In this document: positions 16,672-26,626 of the stretch, in pieces
Numbering within the stretch: position 1 is the first letter of the stretch
How the letters are laid out: every line of letters starts with the position of its first letter
DNA from: Larkinella terrae
GTDB lineage: Bacteria; Bacteroidota; Bacteroidia; Cytophagales; Spirosomataceae
DNA: 64,000 bases
Assembly: GCF_009668025.1 (NCBI RefSeq)
Contig: NZ_WJXZ01000001.1
Span: 687,004 to 751,003, forward strand
Direction: 5' to 3'
Program-made: the position numbers and the translations under genes
The notes under the pieces: generated by a model
What the model was told of the DNA's origin: nothing
The model's input: only the letters and a program-made list of their open reading frames with translations
Databases searched by the model: none

Positions 16672-18627
16672 TTATTTTAGCAAATACGAATGAATTATCA
16701 CTTCAATAGAGGGATCGAAACCCGCTAGCCAACGTGCTTTTTGGTGAATAGTAATGTGTGTCATCCGTTTATTTCTGACATGTTGTGAAGTCAGAAACTC
16801 TTGGGCGTCTGCTAAGTTATCGACTCGGGAATTGACTAAAATCCCTTTCTCCAGTAGCGCAGGTACTGCCCGATAGCTTAATGAGGAATTGTTTTCAGTA
16901 TGAAGTGTCATTAAAAGCTGCGGTGGTTGAAAACATACATTTAAAATGTTACCGAAAAAAGTATACCGAGTCTTTGCAAAAAGAACATGCAATACGGAGT
17001 CCGTGTCTGGCAGTGAAAGCTTCTCACCCAACTGAATCTGAACGGTTGTCTGCCGTATGAGTGCTAACTGTTTCGTTTCCCGATTCTTTTTTAAAAACAA
17101 CTTTTGGGATGTCTGAGCAGCAACATGATACCGTTGCAAAATAGCCAGCATCGTTTGTGTTTCATCGGCCAGCGGGTATTTTCCATCAATCGATTCATAG
17201 TTATAAATAATCCAGTCTGGAGCCGTCTTTGACAGGTATTTTTCCCGGTTTTTACGATCTAAGTATTCATTATAAGCTTGATAGGATCGTAGAGTTGGGC
17301 GAGGATTATATACCAATCCGTTAAAATAAACTTCTGATACATCCGTGGGAATCACATCCGTCGTTTGATTGCCGATTCTTTGCCGGATCGAAAAAGGTAT
17401 GGTTGGTTGCGGATCGGGGTATTTTTCCGAAGCCGCCCTTTTAAAATAATGAGTCACGAATTGTAGCTTCTGGGAGAAGATCGTTGCATAATTTACCGGT
17501 ATATCCCCGAAAATGGGTACGAAAAACAGTTGATAGAAAATACAATTTAAAAGGAGATACATGAAGAATGTTTTTCGAACCCATTCCTCCTGAACACAGA
17601 CCACGATTATCACTATTAGTAGACTGGACTGTTTGATAAAAGCGGTCATATGTCCTTCATCCGCTCTCGTAAAAGCATATTTTAGCACAATGAATGACAA
17701 TATTAGTGTCCAGAAAAGGGCAAATAGCGTATTGAATTGTTCTTTTTTTGGTCTATTTGTCAATGAAACATGTTTAATCAGGTACGATATCGCTGCTATG
17801 AATTGCAAAGAATACAATCCGTATGAAAATGCAGCCAGACGTAACTTGTGCTCAGGAAATATCGCTTGTGATTCATTATAGCCATTGACCACGTAGAAAC
17901 TGGAAACAATATACTCGATCAAATCAGTTTGAAGCAAATATGCTCCTAAAACCAGTAGCAAGCCTAAAAGACCAAAAATTGTCAAAAATTGAATCAGGTT
18001 TATCCTTTTGTTCAGGTAGAGATAGTATAACAATGAAACCATGAAGCCGATGGCAATAAGTCCAAAATTAACCTTCATGAAAAAGTTGATGGCACAAACA
18101 ATTGTCAGACAACAAAGTAGACCAATGTTGGCGGAAGGATGAAAGATTGAGCGGATTCCCCAATAGACGACGATGTAAAACCAGGTAAAGTGAATCCATT
18201 CGCCCCACATGCTGTTGACAATGGCCCAGATCGGAAAATAAGCGCACAAATGCCAAGCTTTGAGGGGATTAGGAAGAAAGCTGTACAAGAGGCAAGCGAC
18301 ATTAAGGGCAAAAAAGGTATCTACCAACAAAAGTTCGATCGGGTGTGTGACGATGACATACCGCTGAAGCCACCGGCCCAAAGGGCCGTAGGTAAAAATG
18401 ATATCCCGCCCCCAGGTGAGTTTTTTCTGGTGGATCAGTTCCAGCGCAATTCGCCATGAGTTATCGATGCCTGCGGTTGGGACATGGGCAAAATCAAGAT
18501 AAGGAAAGGTGAGCAATAAAAGTAGTGCCACGAAGCTATACTTGATGGTCAGGCTCTCAATCTGAGTATTGATGAGTTTGTTAAAGGTGCTCTGGGCGGA
18601 ACGATGGTAGATGGTGGACGATAACAT
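16672..18627 (-). CDS. Large polytopic membrane protein, function unknown
   Basis: The protein has 651 residues. The N-terminal two-thirds holds about ten or more predicted membrane helices with aromatic-rich loops, and the C-terminal about 250 residues are soluble (IPFSIRQRIGNQTTDVIPTDVSEVYFNGLVYNPRPTLRSYQAY). A polytopic half followed by a soluble extracytoplasmic tail recalls GT-C-type glycosyltransferases or polymer-export proteins, but I see no diagnostic motif such as an early acidic pair in the first loop. Base composition is more AT-rich than its neighbours, which may indicate acquisition. It lies upstream of, and in the same direction as, no obvious partner. Confidence 0.75.
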   Translation of the reverse strand: MLSSTIYHRSAQSTFNKLINTQIESLTIKYSFVALLLLLTFPYLDFAHVPTAGIDNSWRIALELIHQKKLTWGRDIIFTYGPLGRWLQRYVIVTHPIELLLVDTFFALNVACLLYSFLPNPLKAWHLCAYFPIWAIVNSMWGEWIHFTWFYIVVYWGIRSIFHPSANIGLLCCLTIVCAINFFMKVNFGLIAIGFMVSLLYYLYLNKRINLIQFLTIFGLLGLLLVLGAYLLQTDLIEYIVSSFYVVNGYNESQAIFPEHKLRLAAFSYGLYSLQFIAAISYLIKHVSLTNRPKKEQFNTLFALFWTLILSFIVLKYAFTRADEGHMTAFIKQSSLLIVIIVVCVQEEWVRKTFFMYLLLNCIFYQLFFVPIFGDIPVNYATIFSQKLQFVTHYFKRAASEKYPDPQPTIPFSIRQRIGNQTTDVIPTDVSEVYFNGLVYNPRPTLRSYQAYNEYLDRKNREKYLSKTAPDWIIYNYESIDGKYPLADETQTMLAILQRYHVAAQTSQKLFLKKNRETKQLALIRQTTVQIQLGEKLSLPDTDSVLHVLFAKTRYTFFGNILNVCFQPPQLLMTLHTENNSSLSYRAVPALLEKGILVNSRVDNLADAQEFLTSQHVRNKRMTHITIHQKARWLAGFDPSIEVIIHSYLLK

Positions 18628-18746
18628 ATTGATTCAATGTCTTTGTTGTGGGATAGACAGCATTCAGAATTGATCTTTTTGCATCACATACAAGGGTGGA
18701 AAGCTTACCTAAAAACAGCCGAATCATTAATGCCGTAATAGAATAA

Positions 18747-20054
18747 TCAGGTGAGTCCTTCTAACCTGTAAACCCGATGCCGGTGTTTGTCTTCGTCCCC
18801 CCTGAACTCCGTCACTGAAATGAAAAGAGCATCGGACTGATTCTGAGATAAGTTTACCAGACGAACTTCATTTTTGGTACCATCAAAATCCAGCACTCGG
18901 GTCCACGTCTTCTCGTTGTCTTTCGTGCACATGATCAGGCTTCTGGCATTTTCTGATAGGCAACTATACGATGCCGCCCAAATCTCCGTTCCGGAAAAAG
19001 ATTGCCGGGTGACCATATTCATAACGGGACTACGGCGGTAGGGATCGGGTATAACCAGCTTTTGAAATTGCTTGGCATCGGCTGTTTTAACGATAAAATT
19101 GGTACCCCCCAAATAGTCGCTACCGAATAACACGCCCCTGTTTGTTTCCGCCATGGACGTATAACCACCTGTCTGATGATGGTATTTTGTCAGTAAACGC
19201 CAATTCGTTTTTTGATCGCTACTTGCTTTGATGTCCGCGAAAGGTGAATTCACCCATAATTGCTTTTTATTATCACCATCGGTTAACAAAACCGCATTTA
19301 ATTGGGCGGAGTACTTCACCAGATGGATGTGTTTATTGACACCCTGCCGAATCAGGAAATCCGAACTTTCCCAGGTAGCTCCGCCATCGGTTGACGAATA
19401 AAGAAAGGCAAGGTTCTGCCAATTACTTCCCTGCCAGATCGAGCCGTATTCGCCAATCATCAGCGATCCGTCCGGCAGTTCGGTCATTCCATTATTGAAT
19501 AAAAAATAACTGATAACGGAAGAAAGCCGTAACACCGGCTTAAAGCTTGCCCCCTGGTCAACGCTTCGGAAAACGACACCACTTGAGCAGACGAATAGTA
19601 CGTTTTGCCGATTGATAAAAAGCGAGGTAACCGGATGCGAAAATTCGTACACGAGGCTTGCCGATTGACTTTGGTCATCGCTGCAATACAACGCATTTCG
19701 ATGCGAATAGCGGCTTCCTAACCATAAACCATCGGTGGTTTGAAGACAAAATTTCCAGTCGATGGCAACTGCCCGGAAACATAAACCGTTTTCCCTTAAA
19801 AATGGGCTGGTGAAGGAATCGGTTTGGTTGTCAGCTTCATTTGTGATGGATAAACAGGCATAGTCAGTAAACTGGAGGTACTGATTACTAGCCTGGTAAA
19901 CATAAAGCCGATGACTGATTTCCCAAAGAATAAAAGAAATCAGTTCCCTTAATTTACCGACCCGGTGAATGTCCAGGAGAAATCGCCAGATGTGCCTGAT
20001 CACATCCGGCTTCGGGGTTCTGAGCAGGGTAAAATACTTCGATGAAACGTCCAT
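18747..20054 (-). CDS. Asp-box (BNR) beta-propeller protein
   Basis: The protein has 435 residues and no signal peptide. Several Asp-box motifs of the S-x-D-x-G-x-T-W type are visible (SSTDGGATW, SVDQGASF, CTKDNEKTW), typical of sialidase-like and photosystem-assembly-like propellers. No arginine triad or other sialidase catalytic set was recognised, so enzymatic activity is not supported. It may be a binding propeller or a glycan-related protein working with the neighbouring membrane gene, which lies 119 bp downstream in the same direction. The start ATG at 20054 is the only good candidate. Confidence 0.7.
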   Translation of the reverse strand: MDVSSKYFTLLRTPKPDVIRHIWRFLLDIHRVGKLRELISFILWEISHRLYVYQASNQYLQFTDYACLSITNEADNQTDSFTSPFLRENGLCFRAVAIDWKFCLQTTDGLWLGSRYSHRNALYCSDDQSQSASLVYEFSHPVTSLFINRQNVLFVCSSGVVFRSVDQGASFKPVLRLSSVISYFLFNNGMTELPDGSLMIGEYGSIWQGSNWQNLAFLYSSTDGGATWESSDFLIRQGVNKHIHLVKYSAQLNAVLLTDGDNKKQLWVNSPFADIKASSDQKTNWRLLTKYHHQTGGYTSMAETNRGVLFGSDYLGGTNFIVKTADAKQFQKLVIPDPYRRSPVMNMVTRQSFSGTEIWAASYSCLSENARSLIMCTKDNEKTWTRVLDFDGTKNEVRLVNLSQNQSDALFISVTEFRGDEDKHRHRVYRLEGLT

Positions 20055-20126
20055 GATCTCGTGTTTTGAGGGGCCAAAATTGCCATTTTAAACACGTTCA
20101 GGCTGTTCGATTCGGGGCAGATATCG

Positions 20127-20878
20127 TCAATTTGGGGGCATTTTACCTGGAAAAGGCAAAAGCAATTTACTTTTCGCGAAGCGGGCTACAAATTCGGTTG
20201 GGGTTTGCTGGTAAATCTACTTAAAACCGTTGTAAAATGAGAGGGCTTGCTGAATCCAGCCAGATCTGCCGTTTCGGCCACATTGTGACCAGCTTGCAAC
20301 AGCTCGGCAGCTTTCCGAATTCGATACCGCCGGATAAAATCGCCGGGTGCCAGTTGGATCATACTCTGAATCTTGCGGTACAGCGTCTTTCGGTCCATCG
20401 CGAGTTGGTCGGCCAGCCAGTATACTCCGATTGAGGAATCATCCAGATGCTGATCCAGCAGCGTATAAATCCGAACCAGGAACGGATCGTTGCTAACCTC
20501 TGGGATGGGCGCCGATACTTCAGCCGTCAACGTACCTTCAACATCGAATAGGCCGGGCAGCAAAAATTGCCACCTATAATAATCACCTAACTTCTGCTGC
20601 CTGGTAATTAAGTTTTGAAGCCGCAAATGCAGTTCAGCCATGTTAAAGAGCTTAGCTAGGTATTCGTCGTCACCGAGCTGGAGCCTTTCGATCCGGCTGG
20701 GCTGAGCAGTCTTAGCTGTCAACATCACGACGGCGATATGAGCGGTGTCTTTGTGGTTTTTGACCAGTCGGCATAATTCAATTCAATCCCATCCAGGCGG
20801 GGCATCATTACATCCGTCAGAACAATATCAGGTATTTCAGCCTGGATTAGTTCCCAGCCTTCCTGGCCGTCGACCTTA
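20127..20878 (-). pseudogene. Broken hybrid two-component regulator (receiver plus AraC remnant)
   Basis: Read on the minus strand from 20878, the frame gives a receiver core (PDIVLTDVMMPRLDGIEL, with the phosphoacceptor Asp) that begins immediately after the stop of the upstream gene. Near 20768 the frame must shift to continue (CRLVKNHKDTAHIAVVMLTAKTA, then LGDDEYLAK), and it then runs into an AraC-type DNA-binding domain. A third frame near 20220 supplies the natural end (YQQTPTEFVARFAKSK) in place of SKPQPNL. So the gene lacks its sensor and kinase part and carries at least two frameshifts. It is the tail of a hybrid sensor of the kind that regulates glycan-utilisation loci. A 180-codon frame at 20186-20728 is intact but is only a fragment. 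Confidence 0.75.
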
Positions 20879-21622
20879 GTCGGTCACTTCAATCTCCATT
20901 TCGTAGATATCTTCGATGTAGTAACTCGATTTAAAAACCGTCGTAACCGACCCGGCAAATTCCTGATTCGAGTACAGAATACGGACGTACAAAGGCTGGT
21001 TGGTGGAAATCTGCCGGGCCGAGACCCGATACTTTCCAATCGGTACGCCCTGGGCCGAATAATAATCGGTGTGGAAGGTGAGGGTTTCACCTTTTGTCCC
21101 GTCAATCAGCGCGATAGGTTCCAATTTGAATTCAATATCACCCGTGTTGAGGCTCGTTCGATTGGTGACCCGTACCGTTCCGCCGTAGAGCCCATCATCG
21201 CCAAAATTGCCGGTTTTATCGCCCCACAGCTTCAGCTGTAAGTTTTTAACGGCTCCTTCATCGGGCGTAAAGGTGCCATCGTCTTCGGTAAACAGCGGCA
21301 GCTTATACACTTTCCCTTCAAAGGTCATTTTAACTGAACCACGCACGTAAAAGGCACCGATGCCGGGTTCATTGGGAAGGCTGATTTTGTAATTCCCGTT
21401 CGCATCCGTCGTACCCACAACGCTTTTATTGTACCAGATTGCACTGTTGGCGTTGATGGTAGCCCCCGCCAGCGGGCGACCCTTCGTATCGACCACGTGG
21501 CCCTTGATAAAGCCAGCCTGGACTTTTCCCGGATTTGGAGCAAGAACGTCCGGATTTTTGGTACAGGCCACCAGATTAAGCAGACCGACCAGCAGCAGAA
21601 AATGCATTTTCGTATTCATCAT
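20876..21622 (-). CDS. Carboxypeptidase-regulatory-like lipoprotein
   Basis: The 248-residue protein has a lipobox ending LVAC (Cys19). The first soluble part (VQAGFIKGHVVDTKGRPLAGATINAN) is a carboxypeptidase D regulatory-like/CNA-B-type beta domain of the kind common in Bacteroidota surface proteins. The C-terminal part is beta-rich and unassigned. The stop codon is directly adjacent to the receiver remnant of the pseudogene downstream, which marks a deletion boundary. It follows the glycosyltransferase gene on the same strand by 46 bp and may be cotranscribed. Confidence 0.75.
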   Translation of the reverse strand: MMNTKMHFLLLVGLLNLVACTKNPDVLAPNPGKVQAGFIKGHVVDTKGRPLAGATINANSAIWYNKSVVGTTDANGNYKISLPNEPGIGAFYVRGSVKMTFEGKVYKLPLFTEDDGTFTPDEGAVKNLQLKLWGDKTGNFGDDGLYGGTVRVTNRTSLNTGDIEFKLEPIALIDGTKGETLTFHTDYYSAQGVPIGKYRVSARQISTNQPLYVRILYSNQEFAGSVTTVFKSSYYIEDIYEMEIEVTD

Positions 21623-21668
21623 GATTTGTTGTTAGAAAAGAAGAAAAAGAAGTGGATCAAAAACCGGC

Positions 21669-23003
21669 TCAGACCCAGGCGATTGGCTGCTTTTCGGCGA
21701 ATGGAATGGACGATTGATCCAGCAGTTCGGCGATGTACTGTTCACACAGCCGGTTGGGGTCATACTGCTTAAACTCCGCGCTGAGTCGCCGAACATTGAT
21801 CCGGTAATACGGGTCGCGAAGGACCTGCTCGACGCTCTTTCTGATTTGAGCGGGGGTAGGCGTCTCGGTTTTCAGGTTAATACCCACTTTGAAATAGCCA
21901 ACACGCGCTGTAATCTCGTTTTTGCCTTCGTGGATGCCTGCAGCCACCAGCGGAAGACCGTGTTGCAGGGCCAGCATCGTTCCGCCAAAACCGCCGTTTG
22001 TCACGTAGACATTCGCGTACGGCATCACCGAGTTAAAGTCGATGAAGTCCTCAATGATCACGTTGGGTTGCGGGTAACGCTGTCGCAATTCTTCGGTCTG
22101 CGAGCCCCCGGTGGTGACAATGATCAGCGTGAGGGGATCCGCTTTGAGCGCTTCCAGAGTGGGAATAATGATCTTTTTCGGATCGCGTTCCACTGTGCCC
22201 TGCGTCACCAGCACGACGCGTTGATACAGCTTAAGTTTGGCCGTATGCCTGAATGGATGGCGAACTTCCTGCTGGTACGGGAGCAGAGGACCCACAAAGC
22301 GAATCGTGGGGCTAAGGTCCGGGCGGCTGTATTCAAAACCGGGGGTACCACTTTGCAGGTATAAATCCGGCTGGCGGGTGAGGGCATCGAAAACAAAATC
22401 GGTGGTTGGGGATAAGCCATGCTCAAGCAACACGTTGTTATAGACGTCGGTACAGGGTTTGAGCAGAAAATTCGTGACCATATAACGTAGAAAATTCTGC
22501 TTCAGTCGTCCCAAAACCGTGTTTGAAGGTTCCATACCCAACCCGGTAGGTGGTAACGCTTTTGAACTTTCACCCAGCGGCCCAATGCCGATCGATACCA
22601 GCGGTACGTTCAGCAGCTTTTGGATAATTGGCCCGCCCGTAAAAGCCGCATCGCAAAGGAGCAGGTCGAACGGAAATTCTTCGTAAATGGCCTTGACGTC
22701 GCTGACGAGTTCGGGAGCCCGTAGAAAAAAGACATTGTTGAGATCGAAGCGCAGGCGCTTGATTGTTCCTTTCATCCGCAGCCGTTGGGGAAACTCGGTG
22801 TCCAGGTTAAGTTGATTGATTTCCCGGGCTTTCCGGAACGGATAGAACGGGATGCCCAGCGTACGGATTTTGCTGGCATAACTGGCGCCAGTGTACCAGC
22901 GGACATCATACCCGAGCTGTTGTAAGTGTTTGGCAAGACCCGTCAGGGGATTCAGGTGGCCGTCCAGGGGCATGGTGGCGATCAGAATTCGATTGCGTTT
23001 CAT
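21669..23003 (-). CDS. GT1-family glycosyltransferase (MGT/UGT-like)
   Basis: This 444-residue GT-B-fold protein begins RILIATMPLDGHLNPLTGLAKHLQQLGY, the acceptor-side start of macrolide/flavonoid-type UDP-sugar transferases. The C-terminal donor site is recognisable: VTQGTVERDPKKIIIPTLEAL, EDFIDFNSVMPYANVYVTNGGFGG, LQHGLPLVAAGIHEGKNE. The family transfers sugars to small lipophilic acceptors; the acceptor is not predictable here. It reads in the same direction as the downstream lipoprotein gene and is divergent from the cupin gene at 23435. Confidence 0.87.
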   Translation of the reverse strand: MKRNRILIATMPLDGHLNPLTGLAKHLQQLGYDVRWYTGASYASKIRTLGIPFYPFRKAREINQLNLDTEFPQRLRMKGTIKRLRFDLNNVFFLRAPELVSDVKAIYEEFPFDLLLCDAAFTGGPIIQKLLNVPLVSIGIGPLGESSKALPPTGLGMEPSNTVLGRLKQNFLRYMVTNFLLKPCTDVYNNVLLEHGLSPTTDFVFDALTRQPDLYLQSGTPGFEYSRPDLSPTIRFVGPLLPYQQEVRHPFRHTAKLKLYQRVVLVTQGTVERDPKKIIIPTLEALKADPLTLIIVTTGGSQTEELRQRYPQPNVIIEDFIDFNSVMPYANVYVTNGGFGGTMLALQHGLPLVAAGIHEGKNEITARVGYFKVGINLKTETPTPAQIRKSVEQVLRDPYYRINVRRLSAEFKQYDPNRLCEQYIAELLDQSSIPFAEKQPIAWV

Positions 23004-23214
23004 TGAATTGTTGTTTTTGTTGTTGATAAATCGTCGTGACGTTTACTCTTCGACAAAATTCTGATCCCCAACCCATTTTTGAAATTCACCCCTGTCTGGA
23101 GCATCGTTCCGGGGTATTGGAGCAGCCTGAGCCTTGCCTGAAGCAGCCATCCGGATTCTCAAGGCATTGCCCCTAGATGACCTTGATTAGCCCGCTGTTA
23201 ATTAGTGAAGTAAT

Positions 23215-23261
23215 TCACCGCCCAATGATCCGCCCACAGCGGATGGATTATTGGGCGGTGA
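23215..23261. repeat. Strong hairpin in a divergent intergenic region
   Basis: Perfect 12-bp arms (TCACCGCCCAAT and ATTGGGCGGTGA) enclose further pairing (GATCCGC with GCGGAT). The structure lies between divergent genes, 212 bp from one start and 174 bp from the other, where no terminator is needed for either, unless a gene has been lost. No T-run follows. The rest of 23004-23434 holds no recognisable gene. Confidence 0.5.
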
Positions 23262-23434
23262 GTTGACCCTCCTGCCTTTCTGGCTGCTTCGGTCATTACA
23301 AGTGCTGCTTCGAACAGCCCCGACCGATGGGCGCGCTTTCCGCTCCTTACTTTTGAATGATCGACAAAGGACAGAAACCGGTATCGGGTCTGCATTTAAG
23401 TAGTTGAATCTCCTCACAACCACAATATCGAACC

Positions 23435-24010
23435 ATGACAAAGCCACCCCGTGCCGGACCGATTGCCCCGCGAACCATTACCAACCCCATCCTGAAAGAG
23501 GCTACCATCTTCCTGGAAATCAGCCGCGAGAGCGGTGGATGCCACACTCTGGTTGACGTTTTACTTTCGCCCGGAGCCGGAAATCCGATGCATTACCACG
23601 ACGATTTCTCGGAAGAGTTTACCTGTCTGGAAGGCGAATTGAGCATTCAGTTCGAAAAGCAGGTGATTCGGTTGCAACCCGGCGAATCGGTCCTGGCCCC
23701 GGCGCAAAGTAAGCATCGCTTTTTTAACCAATCCGGCACATTCTGCCGCTTCCAGTGCCGATTCACACCGGGCTTTCCGGGCTTTGAGCAAGCGTTACAG
23801 ATTTCGTACGGACTAGCCCGGGATGGAAAAACGACTGCGCGAGGGATGCCGAAAAATCCGTACGCAATCGGCTATCTGGTGCTGATCAGCCGGACGTATC
23901 TGACTGGTGGTATCGCGCTGTTTCAACCCCTGCTTACCTGGCTGGGTCGCCGGGCAATCAAGAACGGCGTTGCGGCCGAACTGCAACGACGCTACCTGAC
24001 GGTCTGGTAA
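23435..24010 (+). CDS. Cupin-domain protein
   Basis: The protein has 191 residues. A single conserved beta-barrel cupin contains both family motifs: motif 1 around GNPMHYHDDFSEEFTCLEGEL (metal-binding His, His and Glu) and motif 2 around PGESVLAPAQSKHRFFN. There is no signal peptide, so it is likely cytoplasmic. The C-terminal 60 residues are hydrophobic and may form a short membrane-associated helix (YLVLISRTYLTGGIALFQPLLTWL). The reaction is unknown; small cupins include dioxygenases and isomerases. It lies 50 bp before a lipoprotein gene. Confidence 0.8.
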   Translation: MTKPPRAGPIAPRTITNPILKEATIFLEISRESGGCHTLVDVLLSPGAGNPMHYHDDFSEEFTCLEGELSIQFEKQVIRLQPGESVLAPAQSKHRFFNQSGTFCRFQCRFTPGFPGFEQALQISYGLARDGKTTARGMPKNPYAIGYLVLISRTYLTGGIALFQPLLTWLGRRAIKNGVAAELQRRYLTVW

Positions 24011-24060
24011 TCGACCAGACCCGGAATCCGTATTTCCTGATTATTTTTTAACAACAATTA

Positions 24061-25440
24061 ATGAACCATTCCATCCTCGTTTTACCCATGAAATTCATTT
24101 CGTATGCCATTACCTTTTTGGTTGCCGGTCTGCTGGCCTGCCAGAAACCAACCGATGTCGTCAGCCCGGTTGACGGTACGAATCCGTCAGATACGACGAA
24201 AACCAGGCCAACGGCGCATTCGGGCGTAATTTATGCCCACGGAACACCCGTAGGGCAACTGACCCAGAAATCAATTGGCCCCGAAGGCGGCACGCTGGCT
24301 TCGGCAGATGGCACGCTCACGATGATCGTTCCCGCCGGAGCGGTTGCCCAGGCTACGACTTTCAGCGTGCAGCCGGTGACACCCACCTTACCGGGACTCC
24401 TTGGCGGGCAATCGTTCCGGCTCCTTCCCGAAGGGCAGACGTTCGCCCAGCCGATTAAACTCCAGTACAAATACCAGACGGATAGTCTGGACGGCACATC
24501 GGCCCAGGCCCTGTTTCTGGCTTACCAGGGCAACGATGGCTACTGGAAAGCCCTGCTCAACACGGAACTGGACGAAACCGCACAAACGCTTACTGTCCGT
24601 ACCCGGCATTTCAGCGACTGGGGTGCCTTTGCCGAATACACTCTGGAGGCCACGCCCGATGTTCTGTTTGCGGGTCAGACGGCGGAGCTGACATTGAGTG
24701 GCTATTACTTAGGCGAGGTATCCCCGCTCACACCGGATGAGATTACAGTAGAGCTTGCTCAGCGAAAAACGCTGAGTGATCCGGCCAACATCCGAAACTG
24801 GCGGGTGATTGGGAAAGGGCACGTCGATCCCGGGGCATCCCGTACGACCGCGACCTACACGGCTCCCGCCAATCTTCCCCAGGGCCGGGAACTGGTTTCG
24901 GTGGAGGTGTATAACATCCTGCCGGCCAGCGTGCCGCCCCGGAAAGGCGATACCGGCAAGGTCGTGTTACTGAAAGCCATCTACATTGAAGGCACGTATT
25001 TCCGGCTTACCATCAATGGGCAACCGTACGACTGTACCGGCTATTTGGGCATTCGGGATGTGATGGGTATTTCATTTATGGCCAACCTGGACAGCGGCAA
25101 CCTCCTGAATTTCAGCATCCACAGCTCTTCACTGAAAACCGGGACGTTTCCGTATTCCAAGGGAAAGCCTCAATTGGGTACGTTGGATGGCAAGGCCGAC
25201 GTCTACCTGACAGACGGCGGTATTCCGTTCGAAAGCTTTTACGATACCTGCGAGAGTTCGGGCCTGATCGCTTCGGCAGGAAGCGTTACCATCGGCTCCG
25301 TCGAGGTGGTCAATGGGGTGAGTTACGCGCGGGGTTCGATGACCTGCAAGGCCTACTTCATCACCGGTAATTGCCCGGGTCGGGACGTCCGAACCCGAAC
25401 CATTAGTGCGGAGTTCAGAGTCCTGGTATCGGATATATAA
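24061..25440 (+). CDS. Lipoprotein with a ZU5-like domain
   Basis: The 459-residue protein has a lipobox ending LLAC (Cys27 from the first ATG); an internal ATG at 24088 is an equally good lipoprotein start. Residues about 70-150 form a ZU5-like beta domain (IGPEGGTLASADGTLTMIVPAGAVAQATTFSVQPV), which Bacteroidota surface lipoproteins use as an anchoring or interaction module. The central part has an Ig-like look, and the C-terminal about 150 residues are unassigned and cysteine-containing. A surface-exposed role is inferred from the lipoprotein character. Confidence 0.75.
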   Translation: MNHSILVLPMKFISYAITFLVAGLLACQKPTDVVSPVDGTNPSDTTKTRPTAHSGVIYAHGTPVGQLTQKSIGPEGGTLASADGTLTMIVPAGAVAQATTFSVQPVTPTLPGLLGGQSFRLLPEGQTFAQPIKLQYKYQTDSLDGTSAQALFLAYQGNDGYWKALLNTELDETAQTLTVRTRHFSDWGAFAEYTLEATPDVLFAGQTAELTLSGYYLGEVSPLTPDEITVELAQRKTLSDPANIRNWRVIGKGHVDPGASRTTATYTAPANLPQGRELVSVEVYNILPASVPPRKGDTGKVVLLKAIYIEGTYFRLTINGQPYDCTGYLGIRDVMGISFMANLDSGNLLNFSIHSSSLKTGTFPYSKGKPQLGTLDGKADVYLTDGGIPFESFYDTCESSGLIASAGSVTIGSVEVVNGVSYARGSMTCKAYFITGNCPGRDVRTRTISAEFRVLVSDI

Positions 25441-25534
25441 TAATCCTGATGGGCTGATCGCTTCCGGTGCCAACTCGATTCGTTCAATTCGACCGATCAT
25501 CCGGTATTTTTGACTAGCGCGGCTACTCAATAAA

Positions 25535-26626
25535 GTGTTATCTTCGTCATCCTACATCTTTTTCCTGACCGTGAAACAGTGGGCTAAGTTCGACCGCTTC
25601 GACTTTCTGATTTATCTGATCAATTACCCAGGGCAGATCATTGGCAATTACGTCATTTTCGGGCCCCGGTATTTTCAGGACTTTTCGTTGTTTACGGCCA
25701 CCACCCTCGTTATTAATCTCTGCTGTCTGGTCACGTTCGTTCAGTTGACGCTCTGGATGAAATACATGCGGTTTCGCTTCAGCGCAACCGACCAGTTTGG
25801 GCAGCGCTTGTTATATTCCATGTTGATGTATGTAGCCACCACAATTGTCCTGGTGTTGGCGGTGTGCTGGATCTATGCCCGCATTGGCTATCCCTGCCCG
25901 CCCGAAATCATTCCCTGGCTTTTGCTGATCGGGATAACCTCAAATATCATCTCCGCGGGTTGCCATGAGACGATTTTTACCTACAATCAGTTGCGCCAGA
26001 GCACGCAGCGGGAATACGCCCTGAAACAGTTGCACCTGCAGCAACAGATGGAAGTATTGAAGCAACAGGTTAACCCCCATTTTCTGTTTAACAGCCTCAA
26101 CTCGCTGCTGGCCCTGATCCGGAAAAATCCAGTGCTGGCCGAACGGTTTACGGAAGAACTCAGTTCGGTCTATCGCTACGTCCTACGGGCCAACGGCAGC
26201 GACCGGTCCGCCGGTGCGGGACTTGACCAGAATCTGACCGATCTGACCTCGGAGCTGGAATTTATTCATTCCTATTCCCACCTGCTCCAAACCCGCTACG
26301 GCAATGGCTTCGAGTTAAGCATCCAGGTCGATCAACGGTTCAATCGGTATCAACTCCCGCCATTGACACTGCAGCTGCTGATCGAGAACGCCGTCAAGCA
26401 CAACGTGGTATTAACCAGTAAACCCCTGCGGGTTGAAATCCAGACGGATGAACTGGCGAATTTACACGTTCGTAACAACCTGCAACCGAAAAAACAGGGT
26501 GTCCTCTCCAACGGCATGGGGCTGGCCAACATCATGGCCAAATACGAGATGCTGGGCCAGGCCAAACCGTCGGTGCGGGAAGAGGCCGGGCAGTTTGTCG
26601 TGGCCCTGCCGCTGATACCGGTTTGA
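25535..26626 (+). CDS. LytS-type sensor histidine kinase
   Basis: The 363-residue protein starts at a GTG. The N-terminal part has several membrane helices. The His_kinase module follows a Gln-rich helix and carries the phosphoacceptor motif QVNPHFLFNSLNSL with His182. The HATPase part includes LQLLIENAVKHN (N-box) and NGMGLANIMAKYEML (G-box). It partners the LytTR regulator 160 bp downstream on the same strand. The stimulus is unknown. Confidence 0.88.
   Translation: MLSSSSYIFFLTVKQWAKFDRFDFLIYLINYPGQIIGNYVIFGPRYFQDFSLFTATTLVINLCCLVTFVQLTLWMKYMRFRFSATDQFGQRLLYSMLMYVATTIVLVLAVCWIYARIGYPCPPEIIPWLLLIGITSNIISAGCHETIFTYNQLRQSTQREYALKQLHLQQQMEVLKQQVNPHFLFNSLNSLLALIRKNPVLAERFTEELSSVYRYVLRANGSDRSAGAGLDQNLTDLTSELEFIHSYSHLLQTRYGNGFELSIQVDQRFNRYQLPPLTLQLLIENAVKHNVVLTSKPLRVEIQTDELANLHVRNNLQPKKQGVLSNGMGLANIMAKYEMLGQAKPSVREEAGQFVVALPLIPV

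Noticed and set aside
18747-20054. Sialidase assignment for the Asp-box protein
   Set aside because: Asp-boxes occur in many non-enzymatic propellers, and no arginine triad or catalytic Asp/Tyr/Glu set was found.
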